Made by a program: the position numbers and the translations under genes. Below are positions 1-8,409 of a stretch of 64,000 bases of DNA, piece by piece; the first letter of the stretch is position 1, and each line of letters opens with the position of its first letter. This stretch comes from Actinoplanes lobatus (lineage in GTDB: Bacteria; Actinomycetota; Actinomycetes; Mycobacteriales; Micromonosporaceae): assembly GCF_014205215.1 (NCBI RefSeq), contig NZ_JACHNC010000001.1, positions 1,245,001 through 1,309,000 on the forward strand. The letters are read 5' to 3'. The notes below the pieces were generated by a model that saw only the letters and a program-made list of their open reading frames with translations, made no database searches and had not been told where the DNA came from.

Positions 1-820
1 TGGCGTTCAGGTAGCGGCGGGACGCGGTGTAGGCCCGGCTGATCCGGCGCCCCACCGCGGCCATGTCCCGGTACGCCCACGGCGAGTCGTCCCGGTTCTC
101 CCCGCCGCCGCTCGGCAGCACGTGGACGCGGACGTCGTCCGGCAACGACGCCAGCTCGCGGGCGAACCGGTGCCGCCGGGCGATCTCGAACGCCACCTGC
201 GCCACCTCCCACGGCCGCTTCGGCACGCTGAGCTGGCGTTCCACCCGGCCGACCTGGAGCACGAAGATGAGTTTCGCCCCGAGCCGGACGGCCTCGCCGA
301 TCGGGATCGAGTTGACGATCCCGCCGTCCACGTAGTGCTCGCCGTCGATCTCCATGGGTGGCAGCAGCCCCGGCACGGCCGACGAGGCGACCACCGCGTC
401 GACCAGCGGGCCACTGTCGAACCAGTGCTCGGCGGCCCGCTCGATGCTGGCCGCACAGCAGTGGAACGGCACCTTGAGATCGGCGAACGTGGCGTTCTCC
501 CCCAGCTCGCTCTCCAGCAGGCGGCGCAGCGGGCGGGGCGAGTGCAGATGGGTACGGGCGGCGAACCGGCGCATCTGGCGGCCGAGGGAGTCGCCGTACA
601 CCGCGGCGGCCTCCGGCGACGTCCAGAGCCGGACCAGGCGCTCGGTGACGTGCTCGGCCGGGTCGGCGGCGACCAGGGCGCCGTTCACCGCGCCGATCGA
701 CGTGCCCACCACCAGGTCCGGGCGGAATCCGGCCCGGAAGAGCGCCCGCAGCATGCCGACCTCGACCGCGCCGAGCACGCCCCCGCCGCCGAGCACGAAA
801 GCCACCGGACCGTCGACCAT
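1..820 (-). CDS. Patatin-like phospholipase, C-terminus cut by window edge
   Basis: Patatin-family lipid acyl hydrolase, probably a cytosolic or membrane-associated serine esterase. About 273 residues are visible and the frame is still open at the left edge. The start ATG (818-820) is followed at once by a glycine-rich oxyanion loop (FVLGGGGVLGAVEVG, near residues 8-22). The nucleophile elbow GTSIG lies near residue 45. The partner Asp is in the VDGGIVNSIP motif near residue 155. These are the Ser-Asp dyad elements of the family. It is divergent from the merR gene, and the palindrome at 851-872 lies in the shared upstream region. The substrate cannot be deduced. Confidence 0.85.
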   Translation of the reverse strand, partial: MVDGPVAFVLGGGGVLGAVEVGMLRALFRAGFRPDLVVGTSIGAVNGALVAADPAEHVTERLVRLWTSPEAAAVYGDSLGRQMRRFAARTHLHSPRPLRRLLESELGENATFADLKVPFHCCAASIERAAEHWFDSGPLVDAVVASSAVPGLLPPMEIDGEHYVDGGIVNSIPIGEAVRLGAKLIFVLQVGRVERQLSVPKRPWEVAQVAFEIARRHRFARELASLPDDVRVHVLPSGGGENRDDSPWAYRDMAAVGRRISRAYTASRRYLNA

Positions 821-850
821 GTCACCATCCTCGCACGATCTTGCAGCCTT

Positions 851-872
851 GCCCTGACACCGATGTCAGGGC
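851..872. promoter_or_regulatory. Palindromic operator upstream of merR
   Basis: A perfect 9-bp inverted repeat (GCCCTGACA, 4-base spacer, TGTCAGGGC) ends 13 bases before the merR ATG. MerR-family regulators bind such dyads between over-spaced -35 and -10 boxes, so this is probably the autoregulatory site of the merR-thioredoxin operon. It could also affect the divergent patatin gene. The sequence is seen; the function is inferred. Confidence 0.65.
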
Positions 873-885
873 TTACCGTCGGCTC

Positions 886-1248
886 ATGCTTATCGGAGAG
901 CTGGCCGACCGGGCCGGCACCAGCCCGCGGACGCTGCGCTACTACGAGGAGCACGGGCTGATCCGTCCGCGCCGGGACGCCAACGGCTACCGGCAGTACG
1001 ACGACGCGGAACTGCGCGTGGTGCACGAGATCCGCACGCTGCTCGCCGACGGATTCGGCGTGGACGACATCAAACCGTTCGTCGCCTGCCTGCGGGCCGG
1101 CAACAGCGCCGGGCACGTCTGCCCGGAGTCGGCGGTCGTGCTGCGGCGGCGACTGGCCGAAGTGGACGACCTGCTGGGCCGCCTCACCGACGTACGGGAG
1201 CGGCTCCAGGACCAGTTGAAGGAGATCCGATGCCAGATGACACCCTGA
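886..1248 (+). CDS. MerR-family transcriptional regulator
   Basis: DNA-binding regulator of 120 residues. The N-terminal winged helix is typical of MerR (IGELADRAGTSPRTLRYYEE, from residue 3), followed by GLIRPRRDANGYRQYD and a C-terminal coiled-coil region. The ATG at 886 is chosen because it puts the HTH at the very N-terminus, as usual in the family; an upstream in-frame start at 841 would run through the operator. There is a single Cys-containing stretch (CLRAGNSAGHVC) in the effector part. The gene overlaps the following thioredoxin gene by 19 bases, so the two are co-translated and thioredoxin is the likely target. The effector is unknown; redox or thiol stress is plausible from context. 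Confidence 0.85.
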   Translation: MLIGELADRAGTSPRTLRYYEEHGLIRPRRDANGYRQYDDAELRVVHEIRTLLADGFGVDDIKPFVACLRAGNSAGHVCPESAVVLRRRLAEVDDLLGRLTDVRERLQDQLKEIRCQMTP

Positions 1249-1577
1249 CCACCGTCACCGACGCCACCTTCGCCGAGATCGTGCTGTCGGCGAAGGTCCC
1301 GGTGCTCGTCGACTTCTGGGCCCAGTGGTGCCCGCCGTGCGGGCCGCTGAAGCGGGTGCTGAGCGAGCTGGCCGGCGAGTTCGGCGACCGGGTGCTGATC
1401 GTCACGCTGGACGTGGACGCCAACCCGTCGACCACGATCGCCTACCGGGTGCACTCGATGCCGACCCTGCTGTTCCTCCGGGACGGGACGGTCACCCAGA
1501 CGATCGTCGGCGCCCGGCCGAAGTCGGTGCTCCGGCCGGCGATCACCAACCTCATCACGCCGTACGCGAACGTCTAG
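1230..1577 (+). CDS. Thioredoxin-fold protein with CPPC active site
   Basis: Cytosolic thioredoxin of 115 residues. It carries the fold signature VLVDFWAQWCPPCGPLK (about residues 23-39) and the cis-Pro loop (HSMPTLLFL, near residue 74). The redox motif reads CPPC instead of the canonical CGPC of TrxA. A Pro in that position is more usual in TlpA/ResA-type proteins and changes the redox potential. The length and the lack of a signal peptide fit a cytosolic thioredoxin. The ATG lies inside the 3' end of merR, so expression follows the MerR promoter. It ends tail-to-tail with the next gene, sharing CTAG. Confidence 0.88.
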   Translation: MPDDTLTTVTDATFAEIVLSAKVPVLVDFWAQWCPPCGPLKRVLSELAGEFGDRVLIVTLDVDANPSTTIAYRVHSMPTLLFLRDGTVTQTIVGARPKSVLRPAITNLITPYANV

Positions 1578-1789
1578 TCCAGCTCGGGCATCGCGACCGG
1601 CTGTGGCCGGGGACGGCAGGTGCCGCACTGCACCGCGTCCTCGACCACCAGCGCCTCGGCCCGGTCGCGGCGGGCCGACCGGGTCACCTCCAGCAGGTAC
1701 GGCCCGAAGCGCGCGTGCTCGGCGCACACCCCGCGCCCGCAGAACCGGCAGATCGCACGCGCCCCCTCGGCGCAGAACCAGCACAACAT
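1574..1789 (-). CDS. Small cysteine-rich zinc-binding protein
   Basis: Protein of 71 residues with paired cysteines and a histidine: CWFC near residue 3, CRFC near residue 15, CAEH near residue 22 and CGTC near residue 55. This spacing suggests two small zinc sites, like treble-clef or AN1-type fingers in small actinobacterial zinc proteins. No enzymatic motif is visible. Its stop overlaps the thioredoxin stop (shared CTAG at 1574-1577). Its ATG is the outer end of an 11-bp hairpin (1787-1828) that directly follows the large M50 protease gene on the same strand. It may therefore be a weak read-through member of that unit. Function unknown. Confidence 0.7.
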   Translation of the reverse strand: MLCWFCAEGARAICRFCGRGVCAEHARFGPYLLEVTRSARRDRAEALVVEDAVQCGTCRPRPQPVAMPELD

Positions 1790-1828
1790 GGGCGGCCACT
1801 CCTTCTCACGTCGGGGAGGCCGCCCATG
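1787..1828 (-). terminator. Hairpin between M50 protease and zinc-protein gene
   Basis: A perfect 11-bp stem (CATGGGCGGCC / GGCCGCCCATG) with a 20-base loop begins two bases past the stop of the protease gene (1830). The inner side includes the ATG of the small zinc protein. It may be a terminator or attenuator, or may mask that start codon. There is no T-run. Confidence 0.5.
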
Positions 1829-1829
1829 G

Positions 1830-4800
1830 TCAGTTGCTGGACGGCCCCGTGGTCGTCGGCTCGGGCTCCGGCGCGGTGGTCGTCGGGTCCGGGTCCGGTG
1901 CGGTGGTTGTCGGGTCCGGGTCCGGCGCGGTGGTCGTCGGCTTCGGCGTGGTCGGCTTCGGCGTGGTGGGTTTCGTGGTCGTCGGCTTCGTCGTGGTGGG
2001 CCGGTTGGTCGGCACCGTGATCGTCGGGTTGCCGGTGGTGGGCTGGGTCGTCCGGGTCGTCGTCGGGTTCGTCGTCGCCGGGTTCCCGTCGTCCAGCGGC
2101 TGGTCGTCCGTACCGGGAACGGTAGTCGGGTCGGTCGACGGCGCCGGGATGGCCGGCGCCTCGGCCGGGGCCGATTCCTCGGTCGGGTCCGGGGTCGGCT
2201 CGGCCTCGGTCGGCGGGGTGACCGGCACGCCGTCGCCGCAGTTCAGCGGCTGGTTGTCGGCCTCGTTACGGGAACCGCCGACGTTCACGGCGCCTTCCGA
2301 GACCGCGACACCGGCGGTGTCCACTGAATACCACGCCCGGCCGTCGCTGGTCACGTCACCCTGGGTGCGCAGCACGGTCAGATCCAGCGGCTCGTACGCT
2401 CCGCTCGGGCTGCTCGTGTCGGCCAGCAGCCGCCCGTTCTCCAGGTTGAGCCGGCCGGACGGGGTGGACCGCCGCCCGTTCTCCACGCCCACCGCGGTGA
2501 TCCCGGTCCGCGAGCCGCCGCACAGCACCACCGCGGCGCCGCCCGGGAAGGTCAGCAGGGCCACGCCCCGGCCCGGCACCTCGATCTCGGCGCCGACCGC
2601 GAGGTAGCGGCGGTCGTCCGGACCGAGCGCGATCGACTCCCGGTCGGCCACCGCCGTGGCGGAGCCGCGCTGCACGGACAGCAGCACCCGCTCGGCGGGC
2701 ATCTCCGCCCAGGCCGGTCCGGAGCTCACGTTCACCAGCAGGCTGCCGAGGGCGAACACCAGCAGCAGGCTCACGAAGCCCCACATCCGGCGTTCGAAGT
2801 GCCGGTCCACGTCGTACTGCTCGTCGGCGTCCGGCGGGCCGGGCGGTACGGCGAGGGGCGGGTGCGCGGCGCCGGGCCGGGCCACCGCCGGGATGCTGGG
2901 CCGCAGCGACGGCATCGGGACGCCGGGGCCGTACGAGCCGATCAGCGGGGGCAGGTCGGAGGCGTCCGGGATGACCCACAGCCGGACCGGGGTCCGGGCC
3001 TGGGCCACCATGCCGGGGCTGCCGTCGCCGACCGGGCCGACCAGGGTGCCGCGGCGCAGTTCGACGCCGTCCGGCATGGCGATCACGCCGGATTCGACGA
3101 CCACCGCGTGGGTCGGGCCGGGCAGGATCACCGGCGCGCCCGGGTCCAGGTCGGCCGGGTGCGCGGCGGCGATCAGGGCCAGCCGCTGGTCCTCCTCCAG
3201 CGCGGCGAGCGCCGGGGTGTCGGCGAACAGGGCCTCGGCCTCGGCGCGCTCCTGCGGCGGCGGGCCGGGCATCGGGCCGACCACGGTGGCCACCGTGGAG
3301 GTGGGCAGGGTCAGCAGGGTCACGCCGGCGGTGTGCCAGTCGAGCTGGGCGCTGCGGCCGGTGAGCGCGGTGGCCAGGCCGACCACGCCACCCGGGCCGA
3401 CGTGGTGCCGGATGGTGCCGCCCGGGTCGCCGGGCCGGCGGCCGTGCAGCGCGCCCTCGGCCACCACGTAGACGGCGCCCTGGGTCTCCCCGGCGAGCAC
3501 CAGCTGACGGCCGGTCGGCGGACGGTACCACCGGGCCCGGGCGGCGAGCGCCTGCAACGACGGCTCGGGCAGGCCGCCCAGTTCGGAGGCGCGCAGGGTG
3601 GCCACCCGGCGGGGCAGGTCGGCCTCCCGGTCGCGCTCGGCCATCTGCTGGCGCGCCCGGCGGACGGCCCGGACCAGGCGGCCCAGCAGGAAGTAGAGCG
3701 GCGGCGCGACGACCCCGAGGACGATCACCAGGAGCAGCAGCGCGCCGGCGAAGCCCTCGTACCAGAGGCCGACGATCAGGCCCTCGATCCGGTCGGTCCA
3801 CAGTCGATAGCCCAGTCCGATGGCGCTGACCAGCCACAGCAGCGACAGGAAGCCGTAGAGGGCGACGAGCCGGCCCTCCCGGTCCAGCGACTTCCAGCCC
3901 GGTCCGCGACGGCGCAGGCGGCCGCCCATCCAGGACAGTGCGCGGGCCCGGACGTCCGGGATCTCCAGCCAGTCCATCAGCAGGTACTTGCCGTCCAGCG
4001 GCAGCAGCGGGCTGAGGTTGAAGAACGTGTGCAGGTAGAACAGGAACGCCAGCTTGAAGGTCACCCCGGCGACGGCCGGGATGACGAGACCGGTCAGCTG
4101 GAACAGCCCGGCCAGGCCCAGGGCGGTGGCCGGGCCGGCCGCGGTGACCGCGATCCGGGCGCGGCGGCCGGCCATCCAGACGTCGCTGGCGTCGACGAAG
4201 ACCGAGGGGACTCCGAAGTAGAGCATCAGGCCGGCGGCCGGGACCTCCCGGCCGACCCGTTTCGCGGCGAGCGCGTGCCCCAGCTCGTGCACCGTCAGGA
4301 CCAGCACGTTCAGTGACACCAGGGCGAGCGCGCCGAGCAGGTACGAGTCGCCCACCAGGAAGAGGGACCGGCTGCCCCGCTGCCAGGTGCCCGCGAACAG
4401 CAGCAGGCCGACGGCCGCCACCACCGCGCCGATCCACACCGCGACCCGTGTGAAGAGCAGCCGGCCGACGGTGGTGTAGAGGGTGGTGACCAGGCTGTCG
4501 ACCGGGAAGGACAGGACCACGCGGCCGCGCGCGGCGGCGGCCAGCGAGTCGCCCATCCGCCGGGGCAGCGGGTCCCGGCGCAGGTCGCGCAGCGGGCGGA
4601 AGGCGTCCATCGGCAGCTCTTCGAGCATCCGGTTGGCGGCCAGGTCGGCGACGACCCGGCGGACCTGGTCGGGCGCGAGGCGGCCGGCGATCCGGGCGAA
4701 CTCGGCGACCAGCCGGGCCACCGTGCTGTCGCCGTCCATCATCAGGGCGAGCTGGTACTCCTCCGGGGTCAGCCGAAGGTACGAGCTACGGCCGCCGTCC

Positions 4801-5012
4801 TCGGGCGAGCGCAGCATCACGTACCGTCCGCCGCGCACCGCCGTACGATGCCGGACCTCGATGCCGGAGCGCAGGATCGGGCGTGCGCTGGCCGGGTTGA
4901 GCCGGTCCGCGACGGTGTGCCAGAGGCCGGTGTCGGCGGGGCCGGCGGGCACTCCCGGAGCCCGGCCGGCCAGGGCTTCCCAAACGTTGGTCCGGGTCTC
5001 GACGTACGTCAA
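1830..5012 (-). CDS. Multidomain M50-like membrane metalloprotease with cNMP-binding-like and FecR-like regions
   Basis: Very large membrane protein of 1060 residues. The N-terminal 150 residues resemble the PqqD/winged-helix part of putative peptide zinc metalloproteases. A membrane core (about 170-450) carries HELGH near residue 243 and an LDGKY motif near 340, matching the zinc ligands of site-2-protease-like M50 enzymes. Residues about 480-690 look like a cyclic-nucleotide-binding beta-roll (a GAVYVVAEG-type turn). A membrane anchor near residue 735 precedes a FecR-like region (about 760-900). The tail is a Thr/Pro stalk of repeated KPTT and DPDPTTTA units, seen in DNA as short tandem repeats from about 1840 to 2100. 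It is probably an intramembrane protease or peptide-maturation factor with an exported stalk. The substrate is unknown. Confidence 0.75.
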   Translation of the reverse strand: MTYVETRTNVWEALAGRAPGVPAGPADTGLWHTVADRLNPASARPILRSGIEVRHRTAVRGGRYVMLRSPEDGGRSSYLRLTPEEYQLALMMDGDSTVARLVAEFARIAGRLAPDQVRRVVADLAANRMLEELPMDAFRPLRDLRRDPLPRRMGDSLAAAARGRVVLSFPVDSLVTTLYTTVGRLLFTRVAVWIGAVVAAVGLLLFAGTWQRGSRSLFLVGDSYLLGALALVSLNVLVLTVHELGHALAAKRVGREVPAAGLMLYFGVPSVFVDASDVWMAGRRARIAVTAAGPATALGLAGLFQLTGLVIPAVAGVTFKLAFLFYLHTFFNLSPLLPLDGKYLLMDWLEIPDVRARALSWMGGRLRRRGPGWKSLDREGRLVALYGFLSLLWLVSAIGLGYRLWTDRIEGLIVGLWYEGFAGALLLLVIVLGVVAPPLYFLLGRLVRAVRRARQQMAERDREADLPRRVATLRASELGGLPEPSLQALAARARWYRPPTGRQLVLAGETQGAVYVVAEGALHGRRPGDPGGTIRHHVGPGGVVGLATALTGRSAQLDWHTAGVTLLTLPTSTVATVVGPMPGPPPQERAEAEALFADTPALAALEEDQRLALIAAAHPADLDPGAPVILPGPTHAVVVESGVIAMPDGVELRRGTLVGPVGDGSPGMVAQARTPVRLWVIPDASDLPPLIGSYGPGVPMPSLRPSIPAVARPGAAHPPLAVPPGPPDADEQYDVDRHFERRMWGFVSLLLVFALGSLLVNVSSGPAWAEMPAERVLLSVQRGSATAVADRESIALGPDDRRYLAVGAEIEVPGRGVALLTFPGGAAVVLCGGSRTGITAVGVENGRRSTPSGRLNLENGRLLADTSSPSGAYEPLDLTVLRTQGDVTSDGRAWYSVDTAGVAVSEGAVNVGGSRNEADNQPLNCGDGVPVTPPTEAEPTPDPTEESAPAEAPAIPAPSTDPTTVPGTDDQPLDDGNPATTNPTTTRTTQPTTGNPTITVPTNRPTTTKPTTTKPTTPKPTTPKPTTTAPDPDPTTTAPDPDPTTTAPEPEPTTTGPSSN

Positions 5013-5184
5013 CTCAGGAGGCCCTTCACTCCGCCGGTCGTGGTGGGGGGTTGCTCGCCGGCGACTGGCGAAGGCGTCGCCGATGGCGAATGGAGATTAG
5101 GCGGTCGCCTGCACAAACGCGAGCCCTGGGCGGGGAAACCGTCCTGTTGGTCGCTAAGGTCCCGAATCCCGGCATAGACACAAT

Positions 5185-5228
5185 CACGGCGGGTGACGGA
5201 CCCACCCCCGGGTACGTCACCCGCCGTG
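5185..5228 (-). terminator. Terminator of the HtrA gene
   Basis: A perfect 14-bp inverted repeat (CACGGCGGGTGACG and its complement) with a 16-base loop starts 17 bases after the protease stop on the minus strand. There is no clear T-run, as is common in actinobacterial terminators. It separates the RR-HK-HtrA unit from the M50 gene. Confidence 0.75.
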
Positions 5229-5245
5229 GCGGGAAGAGCTGATGC

Positions 5246-6778
5246 CTACTGCGTCTCTTGCAGGGTGACGGTGACCGTCTGCTTGCTGCCGTTGCGGGTG
5301 AAGTCGAGCGTCATCTTCTCCCCGACGCTGCCCGCCTGGACCACCGCGACCAGATCGTCGGAGTCGTCGATGGCCTTGCCGTTCGCCTCGGTCACCACGT
5401 CGCCGGTCTGGAGCCCGGCCTTGTCCGCCGCGCTGCCGCCGGTGACGCTGCTGATCAGGGCCCCGCCGTTCTCCGCGTCGGTGACGCTGACGCCGAGCGC
5501 CGGGTGGCTGACCTTCTTGCCCTGCATGAGCGACTCGGCGACCTGCTTGGCCTTGTTGCTCGGGATGGCGAAGCCGAGGCCGATGTTGCCGGTGCTGGAG
5601 CCGGAGGTGGCGATCGCCGAGTTGATGCCGATCACCTCGCCGTTCGTGTTGACCAGCGCGCCGCCGGAGTTGCCCGGGTTGATCGGGGCGTCGGTCTGCA
5701 GGAGGCCGGTCATCGTGGTGGTCCCGGACTGCTGCTGCTGTTGCTGGCCGCCGAACGGGCTCTGCTGCTCCTCGCCGCCGGACTGGATGGTGCGGTCCTT
5801 GGCGCTGATGATGCCGGCGGTGACCGAGCCCTCCAGGCCGAGCGGGCTGCCCAGGGCGAGCACGGTGTCGCCGACCTGGATCTGCGCGCTGTCGCCGAAG
5901 GTGGCGGCCTTCAGGTCGGAGACGCCGGTCGCCTTGATCACCGCGAGGTCGGTGCGCTCGTCGGTGCCGACGATGGTGGCCTGGGTCTTGGTGCCGTCCG
6001 CGAAGATGACCGTCACGTTCGAGCCCTGGGCGGTCGAGACCACGTGGTTGTTGGTCACGATGTAGCCGTCGGCGGTCAGCACCACGCCGGAGCCCTCGCC
6101 CGAGCCGGTGGTGATCGACACGACGCTGTCCTGGACGGCGGCGGCGATCTGGGCCAGCGACGACCGGTCCACCACCCGGGTGACCGACGAGTTGCCGCTC
6201 TGCACGGTGTTGACCGTGTTGTTGCCGTCGAGGGCCAGCGCGGTGGCGGCGCCGACGCCGCCCGCGGTGAGCGCGATCAGCAGCGCGGCCGCTCCGGCGA
6301 GGAGGACCTTGCGGCCGGAGCCCGGCCGGCGCGGGGCGCCGGTGGTCTGCGGCGCGGCCCAGGCCGGCGGGACGGTGCCGTCGCCGGCCGCCTGGGCCGC
6401 CGCCGCCGCGTGCCAGGCGTGGTACGCCGACTGCTGCTGCGCGTAGTCCTGGTAGCCGGCGGCCTGCGGCGAGTACCCCTGCGGGGCCTGGTAGCCGTAG
6501 TGCGGGTGGCTGTAGGGAACCTGGCCCGGCTGCGCGGAGACCGGCTGGGTGGACACCGGCTGCGCGGAGACGGGCTGCCCGGAGACGGGCTGCTGCTGCT
6601 GTTGCCAGGGCGACTGGGCCCAGGCGCTGTGCTGCTGGGGTGCCGCGGACTGGGGAGCACCGGACTGCGGAGCAACCGGCGGCTGCGCAAGAGTCGGCTG
6701 CTCAGACTCCACCCGCTCCGTGCTGCTGTGGTCAGCAACGGCGTCCGCGGGCCGCGGGTTGGTCTCGTTCTCGTTCAT
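5246..6778 (-). CDS. HtrA/PepD-like trypsin-fold serine protease with PDZ domain
   Basis: Membrane-anchored quality-control protease of 510 residues. A long cytosolic N-terminus rich in Gln and Pro (repeats around QPVSAQPVS) leads to one transmembrane helix (about 160-185). The protease domain carries the triad His in TNNHVV (about 244), Asp in DERTDLAVIK (about 276) and Ser in GNSGGAL (about 370). A Gln-rich insert (QQQQQQ) sits in an activation loop near 350. A C-terminal PDZ domain (about 420-505) has the GLQTGDVV motif. The order response regulator, kinase, protease matches mycobacterial MprA-MprB-PepD, so envelope stress control of this enzyme is the natural inference. The gap to the kinase gene is 39 bases and a strong hairpin follows the stop. 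Confidence 0.9.
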   Translation of the reverse strand: MNENETNPRPADAVADHSSTERVESEQPTLAQPPVAPQSGAPQSAAPQQHSAWAQSPWQQQQQPVSGQPVSAQPVSTQPVSAQPGQVPYSHPHYGYQAPQGYSPQAAGYQDYAQQQSAYHAWHAAAAAQAAGDGTVPPAWAAPQTTGAPRRPGSGRKVLLAGAAALLIALTAGGVGAATALALDGNNTVNTVQSGNSSVTRVVDRSSLAQIAAAVQDSVVSITTGSGEGSGVVLTADGYIVTNNHVVSTAQGSNVTVIFADGTKTQATIVGTDERTDLAVIKATGVSDLKAATFGDSAQIQVGDTVLALGSPLGLEGSVTAGIISAKDRTIQSGGEEQQSPFGGQQQQQQSGTTTMTGLLQTDAPINPGNSGGALVNTNGEVIGINSAIATSGSSTGNIGLGFAIPSNKAKQVAESLMQGKKVSHPALGVSVTDAENGGALISSVTGGSAADKAGLQTGDVVTEANGKAIDDSDDLVAVVQAGSVGEKMTLDFTRNGSKQTVTVTLQETQ

Positions 6779-6817
6779 GTGAATAACTCTGCCCCGTCGT
6801 ACTCGTACCGAACTGTG

Positions 6818-8401
6818 TTACTCCTGGACGTTTTCTGTGAACCCTTTATCCGCATTTATGGTAGGCAATGACACCCGGAACGTCGCTCCGGCACCGGGCT
6901 CCGACAGCACCTCGACGGATCCCTCGTGGGCTCGCACGATGGCGGCCACGATGGCCAGCCCCAGGCCCGTTCCGGTGGCCGCGCGCTCGGTGTTGCGGGT
7001 CCGCGCCTCGTCCACCCGGTAGAACCGCTCGAAGACCCGGGCGCGCTGCTCCTCGCTCATGCCGGGCCCGGTGTCGGACACCTCGACCACGGCCCGGCCC
7101 TCCTCCCCGGCATACAGCCGGAGGGTCACCGAGGCGCCGGGCGGTGTGTGGACCAGCGCGTTCGTCATCAGGTTGCCGATCACCTGGCGCAACCGGGCGT
7201 CGTCACCGTACGCCACCAGGCGCTCCGGCGAGTCCCGCACCTCCAGGGCGATCTCCTTGTCCGGGGCGGTCGCCTGCGCGGCCTGCACCGCGTCGACGGC
7301 CAGCACCGGCAGCTCCACCGGCGCGAGGGTGAGCGGCCGCTCCCGGTCCAGCCGGGCGAGCAGCAGCAGGTCCTCGACGAGCAGGCCCATCCGGGCGGCC
7401 TCGTCCTCGATCCGCCGGACCAGACGGGCGACCTGCTCCGGGTCGGAGACGGCGCCCTGCCGGTACAGCTCGGCGAAACCGCGGATGGTGGTCAGCGGGG
7501 TGCGCAGCTCGTGCGAGGCGTCCGCGACGAACCGCCGCATCTTCTCCTCGGACTGCAACGCCCGGGACTCCGACGCGAGGGCCCGGGCCTCGGAGCGCTG
7601 CGCCGCCTCGGCCGCCTCCATGGCCGCCTGCTCGGACTGCGCCCGGGCCAGGAAGGCCGCCTCGATCTGGGCGAGCATCGTGTTCAGCGCGCCGGAGAGC
7701 CGGCCCAGCTCGGTGGTGGGATGGCCGCCGGACTCCTCCGGGTCGGGCACCCGGCGGGTGAGGTCGCCGGCCGCGATGGCCGCCGCCGTGCGCTCCACCT
7801 GGACCAGCGGGATCAGGCTCTGCCGGACCAGGGCGGCGCCGACCGTGGCGAGGGTGACCAGCACCCCGACGCCGACCAGCACGTCCACCCAGATCAGCCG
7901 GGCGATCACGTCGTCGATGCCGGCCATCCGCTGGCCGACGTGCAGGACGCTGTCGTCGGGCAGGCGGCGCACCAGCATCCGCCACATGTACTTCCCGTTG
8001 CGGCCCTTGACGGTGTACGCCTTGCCGTCGTGGGCGGCGATCACGTCGACGCCGCTGAGCAGCCGGGGCGTGTCGTCGGCGGAGACGCCCGCGCCGACCG
8101 TGCCGACCGCGGCCTCCCCGCTCACCGAGGTGAAGGCGACGATGTAGTCGGGTGGCGCGAAGACCGCGCGGTAGTGCAGGTTCGCCATGTCGACGGCGGC
8201 GCTGTCGGCCATCACGTCGAGCTGCTTGTCGAGCCGGCCGACCATGTAGGTGTTCAGCGCGTAGGTGCTGGCGGCGCTGATCAGGGTGAGCGCGGCGAAG
8301 ACCAGGACCAGCACCGAGGCGACCAGCTTGGTCCGCAGGGAGATCCGGCGCAGCGTGGGGTGGCGCGGGATCCGCTCGCGGACCCGCTCGGTCAAAGTCA
8401 T
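6818..8401 (-). CDS. Sensor histidine kinase (MprB-like)
   Basis: Membrane sensor kinase of 527 residues. A first transmembrane helix (about 28-50) and an extracytoplasmic region of about 120 residues lead to a second helix (about 170-190). A HAMP linker, a coiled coil rich in Ala and Glu, the dimerisation/phosphoacceptor box DASHELRTPLTTI (His near 295) and a HATPase domain with the G boxes SDTGPGMS and GTGLGLAIV follow. Family knowledge: it phosphorylates the adjacent OmpR-type regulator. Only eight bases separate the two genes. With HtrA downstream, an envelope-stress signal is likely; the ligand is unknown. Confidence 0.9.
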   Translation of the reverse strand: MTLTERVRERIPRHPTLRRISLRTKLVASVLVLVFAALTLISAASTYALNTYMVGRLDKQLDVMADSAAVDMANLHYRAVFAPPDYIVAFTSVSGEAAVGTVGAGVSADDTPRLLSGVDVIAAHDGKAYTVKGRNGKYMWRMLVRRLPDDSVLHVGQRMAGIDDVIARLIWVDVLVGVGVLVTLATVGAALVRQSLIPLVQVERTAAAIAAGDLTRRVPDPEESGGHPTTELGRLSGALNTMLAQIEAAFLARAQSEQAAMEAAEAAQRSEARALASESRALQSEEKMRRFVADASHELRTPLTTIRGFAELYRQGAVSDPEQVARLVRRIEDEAARMGLLVEDLLLLARLDRERPLTLAPVELPVLAVDAVQAAQATAPDKEIALEVRDSPERLVAYGDDARLRQVIGNLMTNALVHTPPGASVTLRLYAGEEGRAVVEVSDTGPGMSEEQRARVFERFYRVDEARTRNTERAATGTGLGLAIVAAIVRAHEGSVEVLSEPGAGATFRVSLPTINADKGFTENVQE

Positions 8402-8409
8402 CCCGCGGC

